From Clostridiales bacterium (lineage in GTDB: Bacteria; Bacillota; Clostridia; Oscillospirales; CAG-272), in the NCBI GenBank assembly GCA_012519315.1, contig JAAYQM010000043.1:1-38450 (forward strand): a stretch of DNA of 38,450 bases, given 5' to 3'. Shown here piece after piece: positions 1 through 9,889 of the stretch (position 1 is the first letter of the stretch; every line of letters begins with the position of its first letter). The notes beneath the pieces were generated by a model. That model made no database searches, was not told the DNA's origin, and saw nothing but the letters and a program-made list of their open reading frames with translations. The translations under genes and the position numbers were made by a program.

Positions 1-1
1 T

Positions 2-637
2 ATTTATACCAACTTTAAATCGGCTGCCGATTATCTTATAATGATGCAGCTTTTGCGACTGTTTTTGATAATATATTCGGTGGTAACCGGCATTGAGAGC
101 GTTACGGCAACCGGAATATTAGTCAGCGGTCTTATCTTCGATTATGCAGTGGTAATGGTTTTTGCCTTCGAGAAACCGTTGTATAAGCCTTCGGTGAAAA
201 AAGGGGAGCAGACCCCGCAAGAGCAAAGGAAGCTTTCTTCTGTTACATTATCGGTGGTTCTGATAGCGCTTTTGTGGTCTGTTATCGTTATCGCATTGCC
301 TCTTGCCTTTAGGGGGACAGAGATTTTTTCAAGCGATAGGGAGGTAGAGTCATACGCGTTTGTTGCCCTGCTTTTTGCACAGCTTTTGCTTGTCTTTGTC
401 AATAGGACGGGGTGGCGGGATGCGGATTCCCGGCTGCAAATCAGCCCGATGCTGATAGGATATTGCGGAGCGATAATCGCATTTATAGCTTGTGCCGTTT
501 TGGTACCGTCCTTTGGAATGCTTTTCGGGGTGTTTGAGCTAGGGGCGGTGTCCTTTATCCTTGCCCTTTGCCCGTCGATTGTGATGATTGCTGCCTTTAT
601 GATCGACCGGAGGCTGCGTAGAGGCGGCAAGCAATAA
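2..637 (+). CDS. Hypothetical multi-pass membrane protein, probably 5'-truncated by the window edge
   Basis: ORF 41..637; the same frame stays open upstream to base 2 (IYTNFKSAADYLIMMQLL...). Hydrophobic segments; followed by a terminator hairpin. Confidence 0.6.
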   Translation: MYTNFKSAADYLIMMQLLRLFLIIYSVVTGIESVTATGILVSGLIFDYAVVMVFAFEKPLYKPSVKKGEQTPQEQRKLSSVTLSVVLIALLWSVIVIALPLAFRGTEIFSSDREVESYAFVALLFAQLLLVFVNRTGWRDADSRLQISPMLIGYCGAIIAFIACAVLVPSFGMLFGVFELGAVSFILALCPSIVMIAAFMIDRRLRRGGKQ

Positions 638-650
638 AGAAAAAAGAAAA

Positions 651-683
651 GGGCTGTTTCGCCTTAGCGAAACAGCCCTTTTT
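651..683. terminator. Bidirectional intrinsic terminator between convergent genes
   Basis: GGGCTGTTTCG-CCTTAG-CGAAACAGCCC followed by TTTTT; A-rich on the other flank, so also usable for rpsT. Confidence 0.85.
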
Positions 684-692
684 GGTGCGGGT

Positions 693-959
693 TTAGGAGT
701 TGAGACTGTTGAGCTTTGTTGTAAAGCTGCTTTTTTTGCGTGCAGCGTTGTTTTTATGAAGAATACCGCGGCTGACAGCTTGGTCAACTTTTTTGGTTGC
801 TTCTTTGTAAGCGATTTCGGCAGCAGTCTTGTCGCCTGAAGCAAGGGTGGCATAAAACTTCTTGATAGCGGTGCAAAGCTGGGACTTAAAGATCTTATTC
901 TTAAGCGTTTTTGCTTTAATAATCTTTACACGCTTTTTTGCTGATTTAATATTTGGCAA
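693..959 (-). CDS. rpsT: 30S ribosomal protein S20
   Basis: MPNIKSAKKRVKIIKAKTLKNKIFKSQLCTAIKKF... typical S20; AGGAGGTGATTT upstream on minus strand. Confidence 0.95.
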   Translation of the reverse strand: MPNIKSAKKRVKIIKAKTLKNKIFKSQLCTAIKKFYATLASGDKTAAEIAYKEATKKVDQAVSRGILHKNNAARKKSSFTTKLNSLNS

Positions 960-1185
960 AAAATCACCTCCTTGAACGAAATTATGACAAAGTACCGATA
1001 ACTGAGAGGGGGTATCGGCACAATATTCTCATTTACATTTATATATCTTACCACATGGCCTGTCTAAATTCAAGTGTTTTTCATAAAATCATGCAAAAAA
1101 TTGCACATTTAAGAAACTGCCTGAAATTTACGCTTGTCGGGAAAGCTCATAATGAATAAGGGCGGTTAATAAGGACAGAATATGA

Positions 1186-1464
1186 ATGGATGTATTCCAC
1201 GAAAAAACAAAGAAGGAAAATCAGCATACCTCTATTCAGGCAGGTTGCGATTGTAATCAGAAGATGAAGAAAAAGCGCACAAATGAAAATATGCCCCTCG
1301 GGCTTGCCATGGCACTTGCCCAAAATCCGAGCGCTATGGAGAAATACTCAACACTTGATGCAAAAAACAAAGAAAATCTCTTGTCACAAGCCAAAAATAT
1401 CACCTCAAAGGACGAGATGCAGTCCCTTGTCAATTCCATCGCCAATAGTCAAATACAATCCTGA
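1186..1464 (+). CDS. Small uncharacterised protein (Clostridia-type, MPLGLAMALAQNPSAMEKY... core)
   Basis: 92-codon ORF; core resembles a small uncharacterised protein recurrent in Clostridia (from memory). Start uncertain; an internal Met may be used. Confidence 0.6.
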   Translation: MDVFHEKTKKENQHTSIQAGCDCNQKMKKKRTNENMPLGLAMALAQNPSAMEKYSTLDAKNKENLLSQAKNITSKDEMQSLVNSIANSQIQS

Positions 1465-1472
1465 AGCCCGGC

Positions 1473-2645
1473 TTATATACGAATCAGGGAGGCGACCCCC
1501 TCGGCAAGGGCCTGTGTAAAGATGGTGATATCCTCCTCGGTATTGTCGGGGGAGAGGCTGATCCTCAGGGAGGTATCGGCCTCTTTTTTTGTTGCGCCAA
1601 AGGCGAGAAGGGCGCGACTTCGATCCTTTGAGCGGGAGGAGCATGCCGACCCGCTGGAAACATAAATACCCCTTGCCGATAAAAAATGCAGCATTATTTC
1701 GCTTCGGATACTTGGCAGGGTGATATTAATGATGTTTGGGATATAGGCTTCGGGACGCTTGATTCTGATTTCGGCAAGGCGGGGATCGCTTGCAATTTTC
1801 TCGAGCAAAAGCTCCCGAAGATGCTCGGTTTTTTCTATGTGGCTCTTTAAATTTTCCTTCCCATACTTTGCGGCGGCTCCAAAGCCGGCTATGGCAAGGG
1901 TGTTTTCCGTTCCGGAACGCAGCCCGTGCTCCTGCCCGCCGCCATAGATCAGGGGAACAATTTTCTTGGCTGTCAGAATCTCCGGGGCAACATAGAGGGC
2001 GCCGACGCCCTTAGGACCGCCGATTTTGTGTGCGTTTATTGTAACGAGATCCGCAGAGAGGGATTGAGGTGAGAAGCTCAGCTTTAAAAAGCCTTGAACC
2101 GCATCGCAGTGGATAATCGTGTCGGGATAGCGTTTTTTGACCTCGGAAAAGATATGGGGGAGGTCATAAAGAGCGCCTGTTTCGTTATTGACCAGCATAA
2201 TGCTGACAAGTATTGTCTCAGGGGTGAGAGCGTCGAAAAAGGAGTCTGTGTCAATGCGTCCTTTTTCGGTTTTGATACGTATAATCTCAAAGCCGTTTCC
2301 CTCAAGAAAGCGCAGAGGCTCTTCCACCGAGGGATGCTCCCCATCGGTGGAGATAATCCGCGGCTTGAATTTATAATCCTTTGCGCGGGCTGATCCCAAA
2401 AGGGCAAGATTGTTTGCCTCTGTTCCGCTTCCGCAGAAAACCAGCTGCTTTGGAGAGGCGCCCGGACAGCCTAACGCCTCGAGAATCTCTCGTCTGGCGC
2501 CGGAAAGAATCCGCTCGGCCTCAAGCCCGGCACTGTGAAGGGAGGAGGGGTTGCCGTAGGTGTCCATGAGATTGCGCATCCTCTCGGCGGCAGGGGCGCA
2601 AAGGGGGGTTGTTGCGCTGTTATCAAGATAAATATGTGTTTTCAT
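1473..2645 (-). CDS. Cysteine desulfurase (NifS/IscS-like, class V aminotransferase)
   Basis: YLDNSATTP start, NAHKIGGPKGVGALY PLP-lysine region, SSGSACSS active-site cysteine loop. Confidence 0.95.
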   Translation of the reverse strand: MKTHIYLDNSATTPLCAPAAERMRNLMDTYGNPSSLHSAGLEAERILSGARREILEALGCPGASPKQLVFCGSGTEANNLALLGSARAKDYKFKPRIISTDGEHPSVEEPLRFLEGNGFEIIRIKTEKGRIDTDSFFDALTPETILVSIMLVNNETGALYDLPHIFSEVKKRYPDTIIHCDAVQGFLKLSFSPQSLSADLVTINAHKIGGPKGVGALYVAPEILTAKKIVPLIYGGGQEHGLRSGTENTLAIAGFGAAAKYGKENLKSHIEKTEHLRELLLEKIASDPRLAEIRIKRPEAYIPNIINITLPSIRSEIMLHFLSARGIYVSSGSACSSRSKDRSRALLAFGATKKEADTSLRISLSPDNTEEDITIFTQALAEGVASLIRI

Positions 2646-2647
2646 CT

Positions 2648-3172
2648 TTAATTAAATTCAAAATTTTCTATGATTTTTTTGACATCCTCAATGTGCTTGT
2701 CGTATTTGTCCTCGGTGGCGGTATAGGTGAAGATATAAGCGTCGGTGCCGTGTATGGCGATAACCTGTTGAAATTTATATTTTGTCTCCATCATAGTTGC
2801 CGTAAATACATGAGACTCGGCATGCTTGCCGCCGAAAAGAAGATTGGCTGTCTCAAGCTCCTCAAGATCGGGAAAGGTTTGTGTGTACTGCTCCTTGTAG
2901 CTGTCCCAGTATTCGGTGGGGGTGATGTTGGCGGAATTGAGACTGGAAACAACAAGGGAGATGTTGGAGGTATCGATACTTGAATGATAGGCAGAGGTAA
3001 CGCCGGTGGACATATCCACAATCCAATTCTTTGGAACATAGAGTCGATAATCGACAATATCATTTGATGCAAGCTTCATGCCCTCCGGCACAGTAGGATC
3101 CGACTTTGAACAGGAGATGAGAGTTGCGAAAAGCAGAAGGGCAAGAATCAGAGCGAAAAACTTTCTTGTCAT
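2648..3172 (-). CDS. Lipoprotein, PsbP-like/uncharacterised
   Basis: Signal peptide with lipobox (LLFATLISC|SKSD); secreted domain of ~150 aa. Confidence 0.65.
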   Translation of the reverse strand: MTRKFFALILALLLFATLISCSKSDPTVPEGMKLASNDIVDYRLYVPKNWIVDMSTGVTSAYHSSIDTSNISLVVSSLNSANITPTEYWDSYKEQYTQTFPDLEELETANLLFGGKHAESHVFTATMMETKYKFQQVIAIHGTDAYIFTYTATEDKYDKHIEDVKKIIENFEFN

Positions 3173-3226
3173 GGCAGTATTCCTTTTTATTAAATATATT
3201 TATTGTATTCCTGTTTTGGATAAGTG

Positions 3227-4495
3227 TCAGGTAAAGGAGGGATCAAGCAGAGCGCGGGCCGCCTCAAGGATTCCGAGCTTCCCGCTTTCATAGGTCAGCC
3301 CCCCCTGAAAAAAGGCAATGTAGGGCTCACGCAGCGGTCCGTCGGCTGAGAGTTCAATCGATGCGCCTTGTACAAAGGTGCCGGCGGCCATGATGACCTT
3401 TGATGAATAGCCCGGCATTTCCCACGGTTCGGGGCTGAGATGGGCATCAACCGGAGAGCCTGCCTGTATGCCGCGGCAGAATTTTATCAGCTTTTCGGCG
3501 CTTCCCAGCTTTACAGCCTGGATGATATCCCCTCGTACCGTGTTGTAATTCGGCTCGGTGCCGTATCCGAGGGCATCGAATATGTAGGCTGCAAAATGAG
3601 CTGTCTTCAGTGCCTGTGCCACTGTGTGGGGTGCATAAAAAAAGCCCCGGAACATATTTTTGTTTTGCCCCATGGTGGCGCCAACCTCGGCGCCGACGCC
3701 GGGGCAGGTCAAGCGATAGGAAATCTGCTCAACGGCACGGGCATCACCGGCGATATAGCCGCCGCTTTCGGCAAGACCGCCGCCGGGATTTTTAATCAAC
3801 GAACCGACAATGATGTCGGCGCCCACGTGGGTGGGCTCTCTTTCCTCTACAAATTCGCCGTAGCAATTGTCTACCAGGACATAGGCATCGGAATTACGTC
3901 GAACCACGTCGCAAAGCGCCCCGATCTGTTCAACGCTTAAGGTGGGGCGGTCGAGATAGCCCTTTGAACGCTGGACATAAACGACCTTAACCCGCTTTCC
4001 GAGTCGTTGGAGGGTCTTAGCTGCCGCTGCGCAGTCGATCTGTCCTTCTGACAGCTCAATCTGCATATATTCAATGCCGAAATCAGCAAGGGAACCGTCC
4101 CCGGTTTTGCCCGATATACCGATGGTGGACTCAAGGGTATCGTAGGGTGCGCCTGTCACCGATAAAAGGATATCCCCCGGTCGCAGTATGCCGAAAAGGG
4201 CGATAGCTATGGCATGGGTCCCGCTGACGATATTATGGCGCACAAGGGCTGCCTTGGCACCGAAAACGCGGGCGTATATTTTATCTAAGGTGTCCCTCCC
4301 TCGGTCGTCATAGCCGTATCCGCTGCTCGCCGCAAACATGGTATCCGAAACACGCATCTCACGAAAGGCGTCCATGACCCGCTTTGTGTTGTTGTATGCG
4401 ATGGCATCGATTCGCTCAAAATGGGGGCGAAGGGCGATCTCGGCTTCATTGGAGAGGGAATATAGTTTTTCATCGATTGTCATTGTTTTTTCCAT
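3227..4495 (-). CDS. Methionine gamma-lyase family / aluminium-resistance-like PLP enzyme (COG4100-type)
   Basis: VRHNIVSGTHAIAIALFGILRPGD and VGSLIKNPGGGLAESGGYIAG motifs; full-length 422 codons. Confidence 0.85.
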   Translation of the reverse strand: MEKTMTIDEKLYSLSNEAEIALRPHFERIDAIAYNNTKRVMDAFREMRVSDTMFAASSGYGYDDRGRDTLDKIYARVFGAKAALVRHNIVSGTHAIAIALFGILRPGDILLSVTGAPYDTLESTIGISGKTGDGSLADFGIEYMQIELSEGQIDCAAAAKTLQRLGKRVKVVYVQRSKGYLDRPTLSVEQIGALCDVVRRNSDAYVLVDNCYGEFVEEREPTHVGADIIVGSLIKNPGGGLAESGGYIAGDARAVEQISYRLTCPGVGAEVGATMGQNKNMFRGFFYAPHTVAQALKTAHFAAYIFDALGYGTEPNYNTVRGDIIQAVKLGSAEKLIKFCRGIQAGSPVDAHLSPEPWEMPGYSSKVIMAAGTFVQGASIELSADGPLREPYIAFFQGGLTYESGKLGILEAARALLDPSFT

Positions 4496-4525
4496 TCTTT
4501 TTTGTTTTATGCGTTTTTTGATGTT

Positions 4526-5524
4526 TTAATCAAGCCCGTTGGCAAGGAGTGCTAACGTCAGCGCCGAACAGGCCTTTGCGTCCTTTATATCGAGCAGCTC
4601 CACGCCGGAGTGTATATATCTTGTCGGAACCGAGAGCGCACCGGCAACGGCGCCGTTCCCTGCCACCTGCATTGAGGAGGTGTCGGTTCCGCCGGCGGTC
4701 AAAATTTCATTTTGGAAGGGGATTTTATTTTCCTTTGCGGTTTTTTGCATCAGAGAAACCAAGCGATTATCACAGATAACCGAGGCATCCTTTATCTTAA
4801 TGGCGGCGCCCTCTCCTACCTTGATTGCCATTGGGTCGGCGCCCGGCATATCACCGGTAGAGGTCACATCATAGGCGATGGCATAATCGGGAGCGATGGT
4901 GAAGGCAGCCGTTTTTGAACCGCGGCAGCCCACTTCTTCCTGAACGGTAAAGACGAAGTACACATCGTCCGGACACGATTTCAGCTTTTTTGCAATGTCA
5001 ATTAAAATAGCACAGCCAATCCGATCGTCAAAAGGGCGACCGGCGATTCGCTCGCCGCAGAGCCGTATCAGCGATGGAGAAAGACTGAAGCAATCGCCGA
5101 TTTTAACCCGACGTTCCGCTTCCTTTTTGTTCCTAGCGCCGATGTCCACATAAAACTTTGTAGCCTTATAATCTGCCGGGGCAACCGATTTGTCCGGGAT
5201 AAGAACACCCTTTATGCCCTGTTCAAACACCACCTCCGAATATGCGGCAGCATTAAAGTTGATCCCCCCGATGGTGCCAAAGCGAATAAGACCGCTGTCC
5301 TCAATAAAGGTGGTCATAAATCCGATCTCGTCCATATGGGCGGCCAGCATGACTTTTTTTGGTTTTTCTGCGGTTCCGCGCTTGAAAGCGATCAGGTTGC
5401 CGAGAGTGTCCCTTTCAATCCTATCGCAATAGTCGGCGAGCAGAGTCTTGATAAACTCGGCAAGATTATGCTCTCGTCCGGAAACGCCTGATATTTTGAT
5501 AAGCTTCTTTAAAGTGTTTAACAT
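4526..5524 (-). CDS. M42 family metallopeptidase (paralog 1)
   Basis: AAHMDEIGFM, RPFDDRIGCAILI, VQEEVGCRGSKTAA, DVTSTGDMPG, PTRYIHSGVE. Confidence 0.93.
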   Translation of the reverse strand: MLNTLKKLIKISGVSGREHNLAEFIKTLLADYCDRIERDTLGNLIAFKRGTAEKPKKVMLAAHMDEIGFMTTFIEDSGLIRFGTIGGINFNAAAYSEVVFEQGIKGVLIPDKSVAPADYKATKFYVDIGARNKKEAERRVKIGDCFSLSPSLIRLCGERIAGRPFDDRIGCAILIDIAKKLKSCPDDVYFVFTVQEEVGCRGSKTAAFTIAPDYAIAYDVTSTGDMPGADPMAIKVGEGAAIKIKDASVICDNRLVSLMQKTAKENKIPFQNEILTAGGTDTSSMQVAGNGAVAGALSVPTRYIHSGVELLDIKDAKACSALTLALLANGLD

Positions 5525-5581
5525 AATAAGAACCGCGGCCGATGCACAGAATCAAGTGTCGGCCTATCCTTGTGTTTTATA

Positions 5582-6652
5582 TTAAAACGGCATTTTTGCA
5601 ATGAGTGCCTGAGTGAGCTGTCTCATGGTGCGATAATCGTTTATATCCGCCACGCAACAGGAGGAATGAAGGTACCTTGTGGGGGCTGAGAGGGCGATGG
5701 TTTTTATGCCGCTTTTTGACTTGTGGATATGCGCCCCGTCGTTCCCCCCTGAGATATATTGTTTGATTTGGCATTTAATATTCATTTCTTTCGCACATTT
5801 CAGCGCAAAATCAAAAAAATCTCTGTGATAGATGGTGCCATTGTCGATCAGCGAGAGGGCGCCGCCCTCCCCCAGCCTTGCCACACGTTTGCTTTCGGGT
5901 ACACCGTCAATATCAGCAACGGCGGTTGACTCAAGGACGATGCAATAATCGGGGGAGATGGCGTAAGCCGCCGTCACAGCGCCAGACAGACCGACCTCCT
6001 CCCGCACGGTGAATGCAAAATACAGATCAAGATTATCCGGCAGGTTTTCATCGTAAATCTCACGCATAACCTCGATAAGCAGGGCACAGCCCATACGGTC
6101 GTCAAGAGCCTTACCCTTGATGCGTTGAAGATTTTCGCCGAAAATGACAAATTCGGAATCAAAGGTGGCATAATCGCCCGGTGAGCAAAGGGTTGCCGCT
6201 TCTTCACGGGTGCTTGCGCCGATATCGATATACATTTTCTCTATCGGGGTGACCTCTTTCCGCTCTTCTTTTTTTTGGAGATGAATCGGCTTTGCCGCAA
6301 TAATTCCCGGAATAATGCGGCTGCTATTCAGAATATGAACCCTGCGTCCGCAGAGGACACGGGGATCCATGCCGCCGACGGTGTTAAATTTCAGCGTTCC
6401 GTCATCCTCAATATAGCTGATCATAAAGCCGACCTCGTCCATATGGGCTGCCAGCATAAGCTTTTGCCGCTGAGAGCCTTTGCCACGGATGACAGCGATG
6501 ATATTTCCTAGCTTATCGGTGGTCACTTCATCGCAAAAGCCGCTGATTTGAGAGAGAATAAGACCGGCTACGCTGTCCTCACAGCCGGAAGGACCAAAGG
6601 TGTTTGACAGTTTTTCGATCAAATTAAGATCATGAAAATGCTCGGTATTCAT
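5582..6652 (-). CDS. M42 family metallopeptidase (paralog 2)
   Basis: AAHMDEVGFM, ALDDRMGCALLIEV, REEVGLSGAVTAA, LESTAVADIDG, PTRYLHSS. Confidence 0.93.
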   Translation of the reverse strand: MNTEHFHDLNLIEKLSNTFGPSGCEDSVAGLILSQISGFCDEVTTDKLGNIIAVIRGKGSQRQKLMLAAHMDEVGFMISYIEDDGTLKFNTVGGMDPRVLCGRRVHILNSSRIIPGIIAAKPIHLQKKEERKEVTPIEKMYIDIGASTREEAATLCSPGDYATFDSEFVIFGENLQRIKGKALDDRMGCALLIEVMREIYDENLPDNLDLYFAFTVREEVGLSGAVTAAYAISPDYCIVLESTAVADIDGVPESKRVARLGEGGALSLIDNGTIYHRDFFDFALKCAKEMNIKCQIKQYISGGNDGAHIHKSKSGIKTIALSAPTRYLHSSCCVADINDYRTMRQLTQALIAKMPF

Positions 6653-7684
6653 TTATTTTGGCACCTCCGACGTTAGAATTTCCCGGAGCAGTCGGGCTGT
6701 TTTTTCGATATCGTCGAGAGAAACCGCCTCGGTATAGGTATGCATACCCTTGAGGGGAACGCTGACAACCGCGGTTGGTACGCCGCAGCGGGAAAGGGCG
6801 ATAACATCGGCGTTGGTGCCGGTTGATACCGTTTCTACAACGGTTTGATATGGAATTTCAGCCCTTTTTGCCCTATCGATAATATGATGAGTCAGTGCCC
6901 GGTCGGTGACCGCCGAGAGAGAGACTGAGGGACCGGCGCCCGGCTTGACTGTTCTGTGCTTTGGAGCGTCCGGTGCCGCTGCAAGGTTTACGTCAAGGAC
7001 AATCGCATAATCGGGGTCGATATGATAGGCGCCTACCTTGCCGCCTACAAGGCCGATCTCCTCTCGGGTTGACAGGTTTAAGCAAATATTATACCTTAGG
7101 CTGTCCGCATTAAGCGGCGCGATAGCCGAAACGGCGGCGGCGACACAGGCCTTGTTATCCAGACCCTTGCCTACAAGGTAGCCTCCCTCAAGCTCAGATA
7201 TGCGGGGGTAAAAGCTGACCGGCGTCCCGATGGAGACGATTTTTGACAGAGTTTCCTTTGTGTAGCCTGTGTCTATGAGAAGCTCGGAGACCTTTGGCAG
7301 CTTTTTTGATGCCTTGGGGTCCTTGAGATGGGGCGGGGTGGAATCCACAACCCCGAAAAGCATCTCCTTGCCGTAGATGGTAACCTCGGCGGCGGGCATG
7401 ATGCGGGTGTCCAGACCGCCGACATTTGTGACCGAAAGAAAGCCGTTATCCTTAATATCGGTTACCAGCATGCCAATTTCGTCATAATGGGTGTCAATCA
7501 GCATAAGGGGAGCGTCTTCATTATTTGCTTTTTTTATAAAAATAAAGTTGCCGACGGCATCCTCCCGATATGCGTCAAAATACGGTGAGATCAGGGAGAG
7601 GAGGCGGTCTTTGTCATACCTCTCAAATCCTGAGACGGACATCAGGGAGGAAAGGGAGGAGAGCATCTCCTTTATATTTATCAT
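6653..7684 (-). CDS. M42 family metallopeptidase (paralog 3, more divergent)
   Basis: DTHYDEIGML, GLDNKACVAAAV, REEIGLVGGKVGAY, VLDVNLAA, MHTYTE. Confidence 0.9.
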   Translation of the reverse strand: MINIKEMLSSLSSLMSVSGFERYDKDRLLSLISPYFDAYREDAVGNFIFIKKANNEDAPLMLIDTHYDEIGMLVTDIKDNGFLSVTNVGGLDTRIMPAAEVTIYGKEMLFGVVDSTPPHLKDPKASKKLPKVSELLIDTGYTKETLSKIVSIGTPVSFYPRISELEGGYLVGKGLDNKACVAAAVSAIAPLNADSLRYNICLNLSTREEIGLVGGKVGAYHIDPDYAIVLDVNLAAAPDAPKHRTVKPGAGPSVSLSAVTDRALTHHIIDRAKRAEIPYQTVVETVSTGTNADVIALSRCGVPTAVVSVPLKGMHTYTEAVSLDDIEKTARLLREILTSEVPK

Positions 7685-7716
7685 AGTGGTTTTATCCTTT
7701 GTTGAGAATAAAGTAT

Positions 7717-9132
7717 TTAATTAAAGGCGTTGACGATAGCTTTAAAGCGGTTGCCCCGCTGCTCAAAGTTTGCGAAAGCGTCAAAGCTTGTGCAGGCGGG
7801 AGAAAGCAGAACAATCTCTCCGGGCTTTGCGATTTGCCGAGCGGCATTGACAGCTCCTTCAAAGTTGCCGTCATGCACAATAACAGGGTGCCCCGGACGG
7901 TAGTCTTCACAGGCAAGGAGAGCCGTCTTTATTTTATCGCCGGCCTCTCCGGTGAGGATTATGGCACGGGCATGGACGCAGAGAGCCTTTGCCAGCGTGT
8001 CAAAGGGGATTTTTTTATCCCGTCCGCCGCAGATGACCACAAGACCGTGACCCAGAGTGCGCAGGGCGGCCTCTGTCCGTGTGGGTGTTGAATCGATGGA
8101 GCTGTTATAATATTTGACACCGTTGTGTGTGCGGACATATTCAATGCGGTGCTCGACACCGTTGAAGGTTTCGGCAACCTCTCTTATTGTTTCATTGCCG
8201 ACCCATGGATATACGGCGGCAATGGCGGCCATATAATTTTCTATATTATGTTTTCCCGGAATCTTGATGGAAGATATAGGAATAATCGGATGTTCTCCTT
8301 CCTCGTCTCTCAAAATGATATGGCCGTTTTTTTCAAAAACCGATACATCCCCTTTTATATTTCCCCCTGATGAGAAGGAGGTGACCTTGACCGGACAGCT
8401 ATCGATTATCGGGGCTGTAAGGGGGCAGTCCGCATTAATAATGGCTCGGTGGCAACCCCTATGTTGATAGATGTTTCGCTTTGCATCTATATACTGCTCA
8501 AGGTCGTGGTGCCAATCCAGATGGTTGGGGGATATATTGGTGATAACGGCAGTGTGAGGGGATCGGGTCGCCGTTTGCAGCTGAAAGCTTGACAGCTCAA
8601 GCACAGCAATGTCATCCTCTGTCATATCGTCTGCAAATTGAATCAGCGGGGTGCCGATATTTCCGCCGACATAGACATTACCCTTTTTGCGTTTTTCATT
8701 TTCAAGGGAGAGCATTTTGTATATCAAGGTGGTGGTTGTGGTTTTGCCGTCACTGCCGGTGACCCCTATAAGCTTTGCCAAAGTCAGGGCAAAAAAAAGC
8801 TCGGTTTCTGAGGTGAGTCTTGCGCCGCCGTCAACAGCTGCCTTTATCTCCGGCAGCCAAGGCTTCACGCCGGGTGAGCGAAAAATAACACCTTCCTTCA
8901 GGTTTCTGAGATAGTTTTCGCCACAAATGAAGTTAACTCCATGGTCGGCAAGACTCTTTGCCGCGTCAGGAAGGTTGTCCCACTCTTTTCTGTCCCGGGC
9001 GGTTACTCTGATTTTATGCTTCAGCAAAAATCTTATCAGAGGGATATTGGAGATGCCGATTCCAATGACGGCGGCCCCGCCGTGTTGTGCTGATCTCAGC
9101 AGTAAATTCCCTTCATGTGTCACAAGCTTCAC
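7717..9132 (-). CDS. murD: UDP-N-acetylmuramoyl-L-alanine--D-glutamate ligase
   Basis: GVTGSDGKTTTTTLIYKML P-loop, NISPNHLDWHHDLEQYIDAKRNIY, CGGRDKKIPF, LLSPACTSFDAFANFEQRGNRF. Confidence 0.95.
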   Translation of the reverse strand: MKLVTHEGNLLLRSAQHGGAAVIGIGISNIPLIRFLLKHKIRVTARDRKEWDNLPDAAKSLADHGVNFICGENYLRNLKEGVIFRSPGVKPWLPEIKAAVDGGARLTSETELFFALTLAKLIGVTGSDGKTTTTTLIYKMLSLENEKRKKGNVYVGGNIGTPLIQFADDMTEDDIAVLELSSFQLQTATRSPHTAVITNISPNHLDWHHDLEQYIDAKRNIYQHRGCHRAIINADCPLTAPIIDSCPVKVTSFSSGGNIKGDVSVFEKNGHIILRDEEGEHPIIPISSIKIPGKHNIENYMAAIAAVYPWVGNETIREVAETFNGVEHRIEYVRTHNGVKYYNSSIDSTPTRTEAALRTLGHGLVVICGGRDKKIPFDTLAKALCVHARAIILTGEAGDKIKTALLACEDYRPGHPVIVHDGNFEGAVNAARQIAKPGEIVLLSPACTSFDAFANFEQRGNRFKAIVNAFN

Positions 9133-9263
9133 CTCGGTGCGATTATTTAATCTATACTATATCATTATATAAAAAAATCGCCGTCTATGCAACACAGTCT
9201 TAAAAATATTACAATTTTCAGTAAAAATTGTTGGCTTTTTTTGAGAAACAATTGTTTTCTGCT

Positions 9264-9292
9264 TGACAAATAGAAAGAAATGTCGATAATAG
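9264..9292 (+). promoter_or_regulatory. Putative sigma-70/A promoter for the 9323 ORF
   Basis: TTGACA (9264-9269), 17-nt spacer, TAATAG (9287-9292). Confidence 0.5.
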
Positions 9293-9322
9293 TATTTATA
9301 GGCGGTTCTTCTGATCATTTTT

Positions 9323-9712
9323 ATGAAGGCGGTATCAATGATGCGTAGATTTTTCATTGTTTGTCTAAGCATATTGATGATTTTTTCAACCGGATGCGCG
9401 GTGGCGCCCATTCAAAAAGAGGGAATAGTAATAGTGCCGGCGAAAGACGGAAATGATACTACATCCTCCGCTATCGAAGAAGGGTATGAGAGCAATCAGA
9501 CCGTCACCGATTTTTCGGATGACCAGGCCTTGACCGACGAAAAAGAGGTAACTGATGAGAGCGACAAGGTGTATTGGGTGGATGGCGGCTCTGTGTGGCA
9601 TGTGAAAAGAGAAAGCTCCAGCCTTGCACGGTCAAAGGCAGTTCGTTCCGGCACGGTTGAGGAGGCAAAGAGTGCCGGAAAATCAAGGACCTGCAAAATC
9701 TGCTCTAAATAG
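9323..9712 (+). CDS. Small lipoprotein with C-terminal WHxxR...SLxRS...CKIC domain
   Basis: Lipobox (IFSTGC|AVAPI); acidic linker; C-terminal VYWVDGGSVWHVKRESSSLARSKAVRSGTVEEAKSAGKSRTCKICSK. Confidence 0.75.
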   Translation: MKAVSMMRRFFIVCLSILMIFSTGCAVAPIQKEGIVIVPAKDGNDTTSSAIEEGYESNQTVTDFSDDQALTDEKEVTDESDKVYWVDGGSVWHVKRESSSLARSKAVRSGTVEEAKSAGKSRTCKICSK

Positions 9713-9850
9713 ACGTATTATCAAAGAATGAATATCCCTCAATATATCGGATTTTGGCTTTTTTTATATATCATCTTCGGTAGTTGACCTGATTTTAAAG
9801 ACATCTTTGTTTCAAATTACTTAACAGCATAGAAATGACTTCTCAGTTGC

Positions 9851-9889
9851 AAAAAGGCATCCCCGTCCATAAGACGGGGATGCCTTTTT
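9851..9889 (-). terminator. Terminator of rnpB (palindromic, could work on both strands)
   Basis: Perfect 12-bp stem GGCATCCCCGTC-CATAA-GACGGGGATGCC flanked by AAAAA and TTTTT. Confidence 0.9.
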
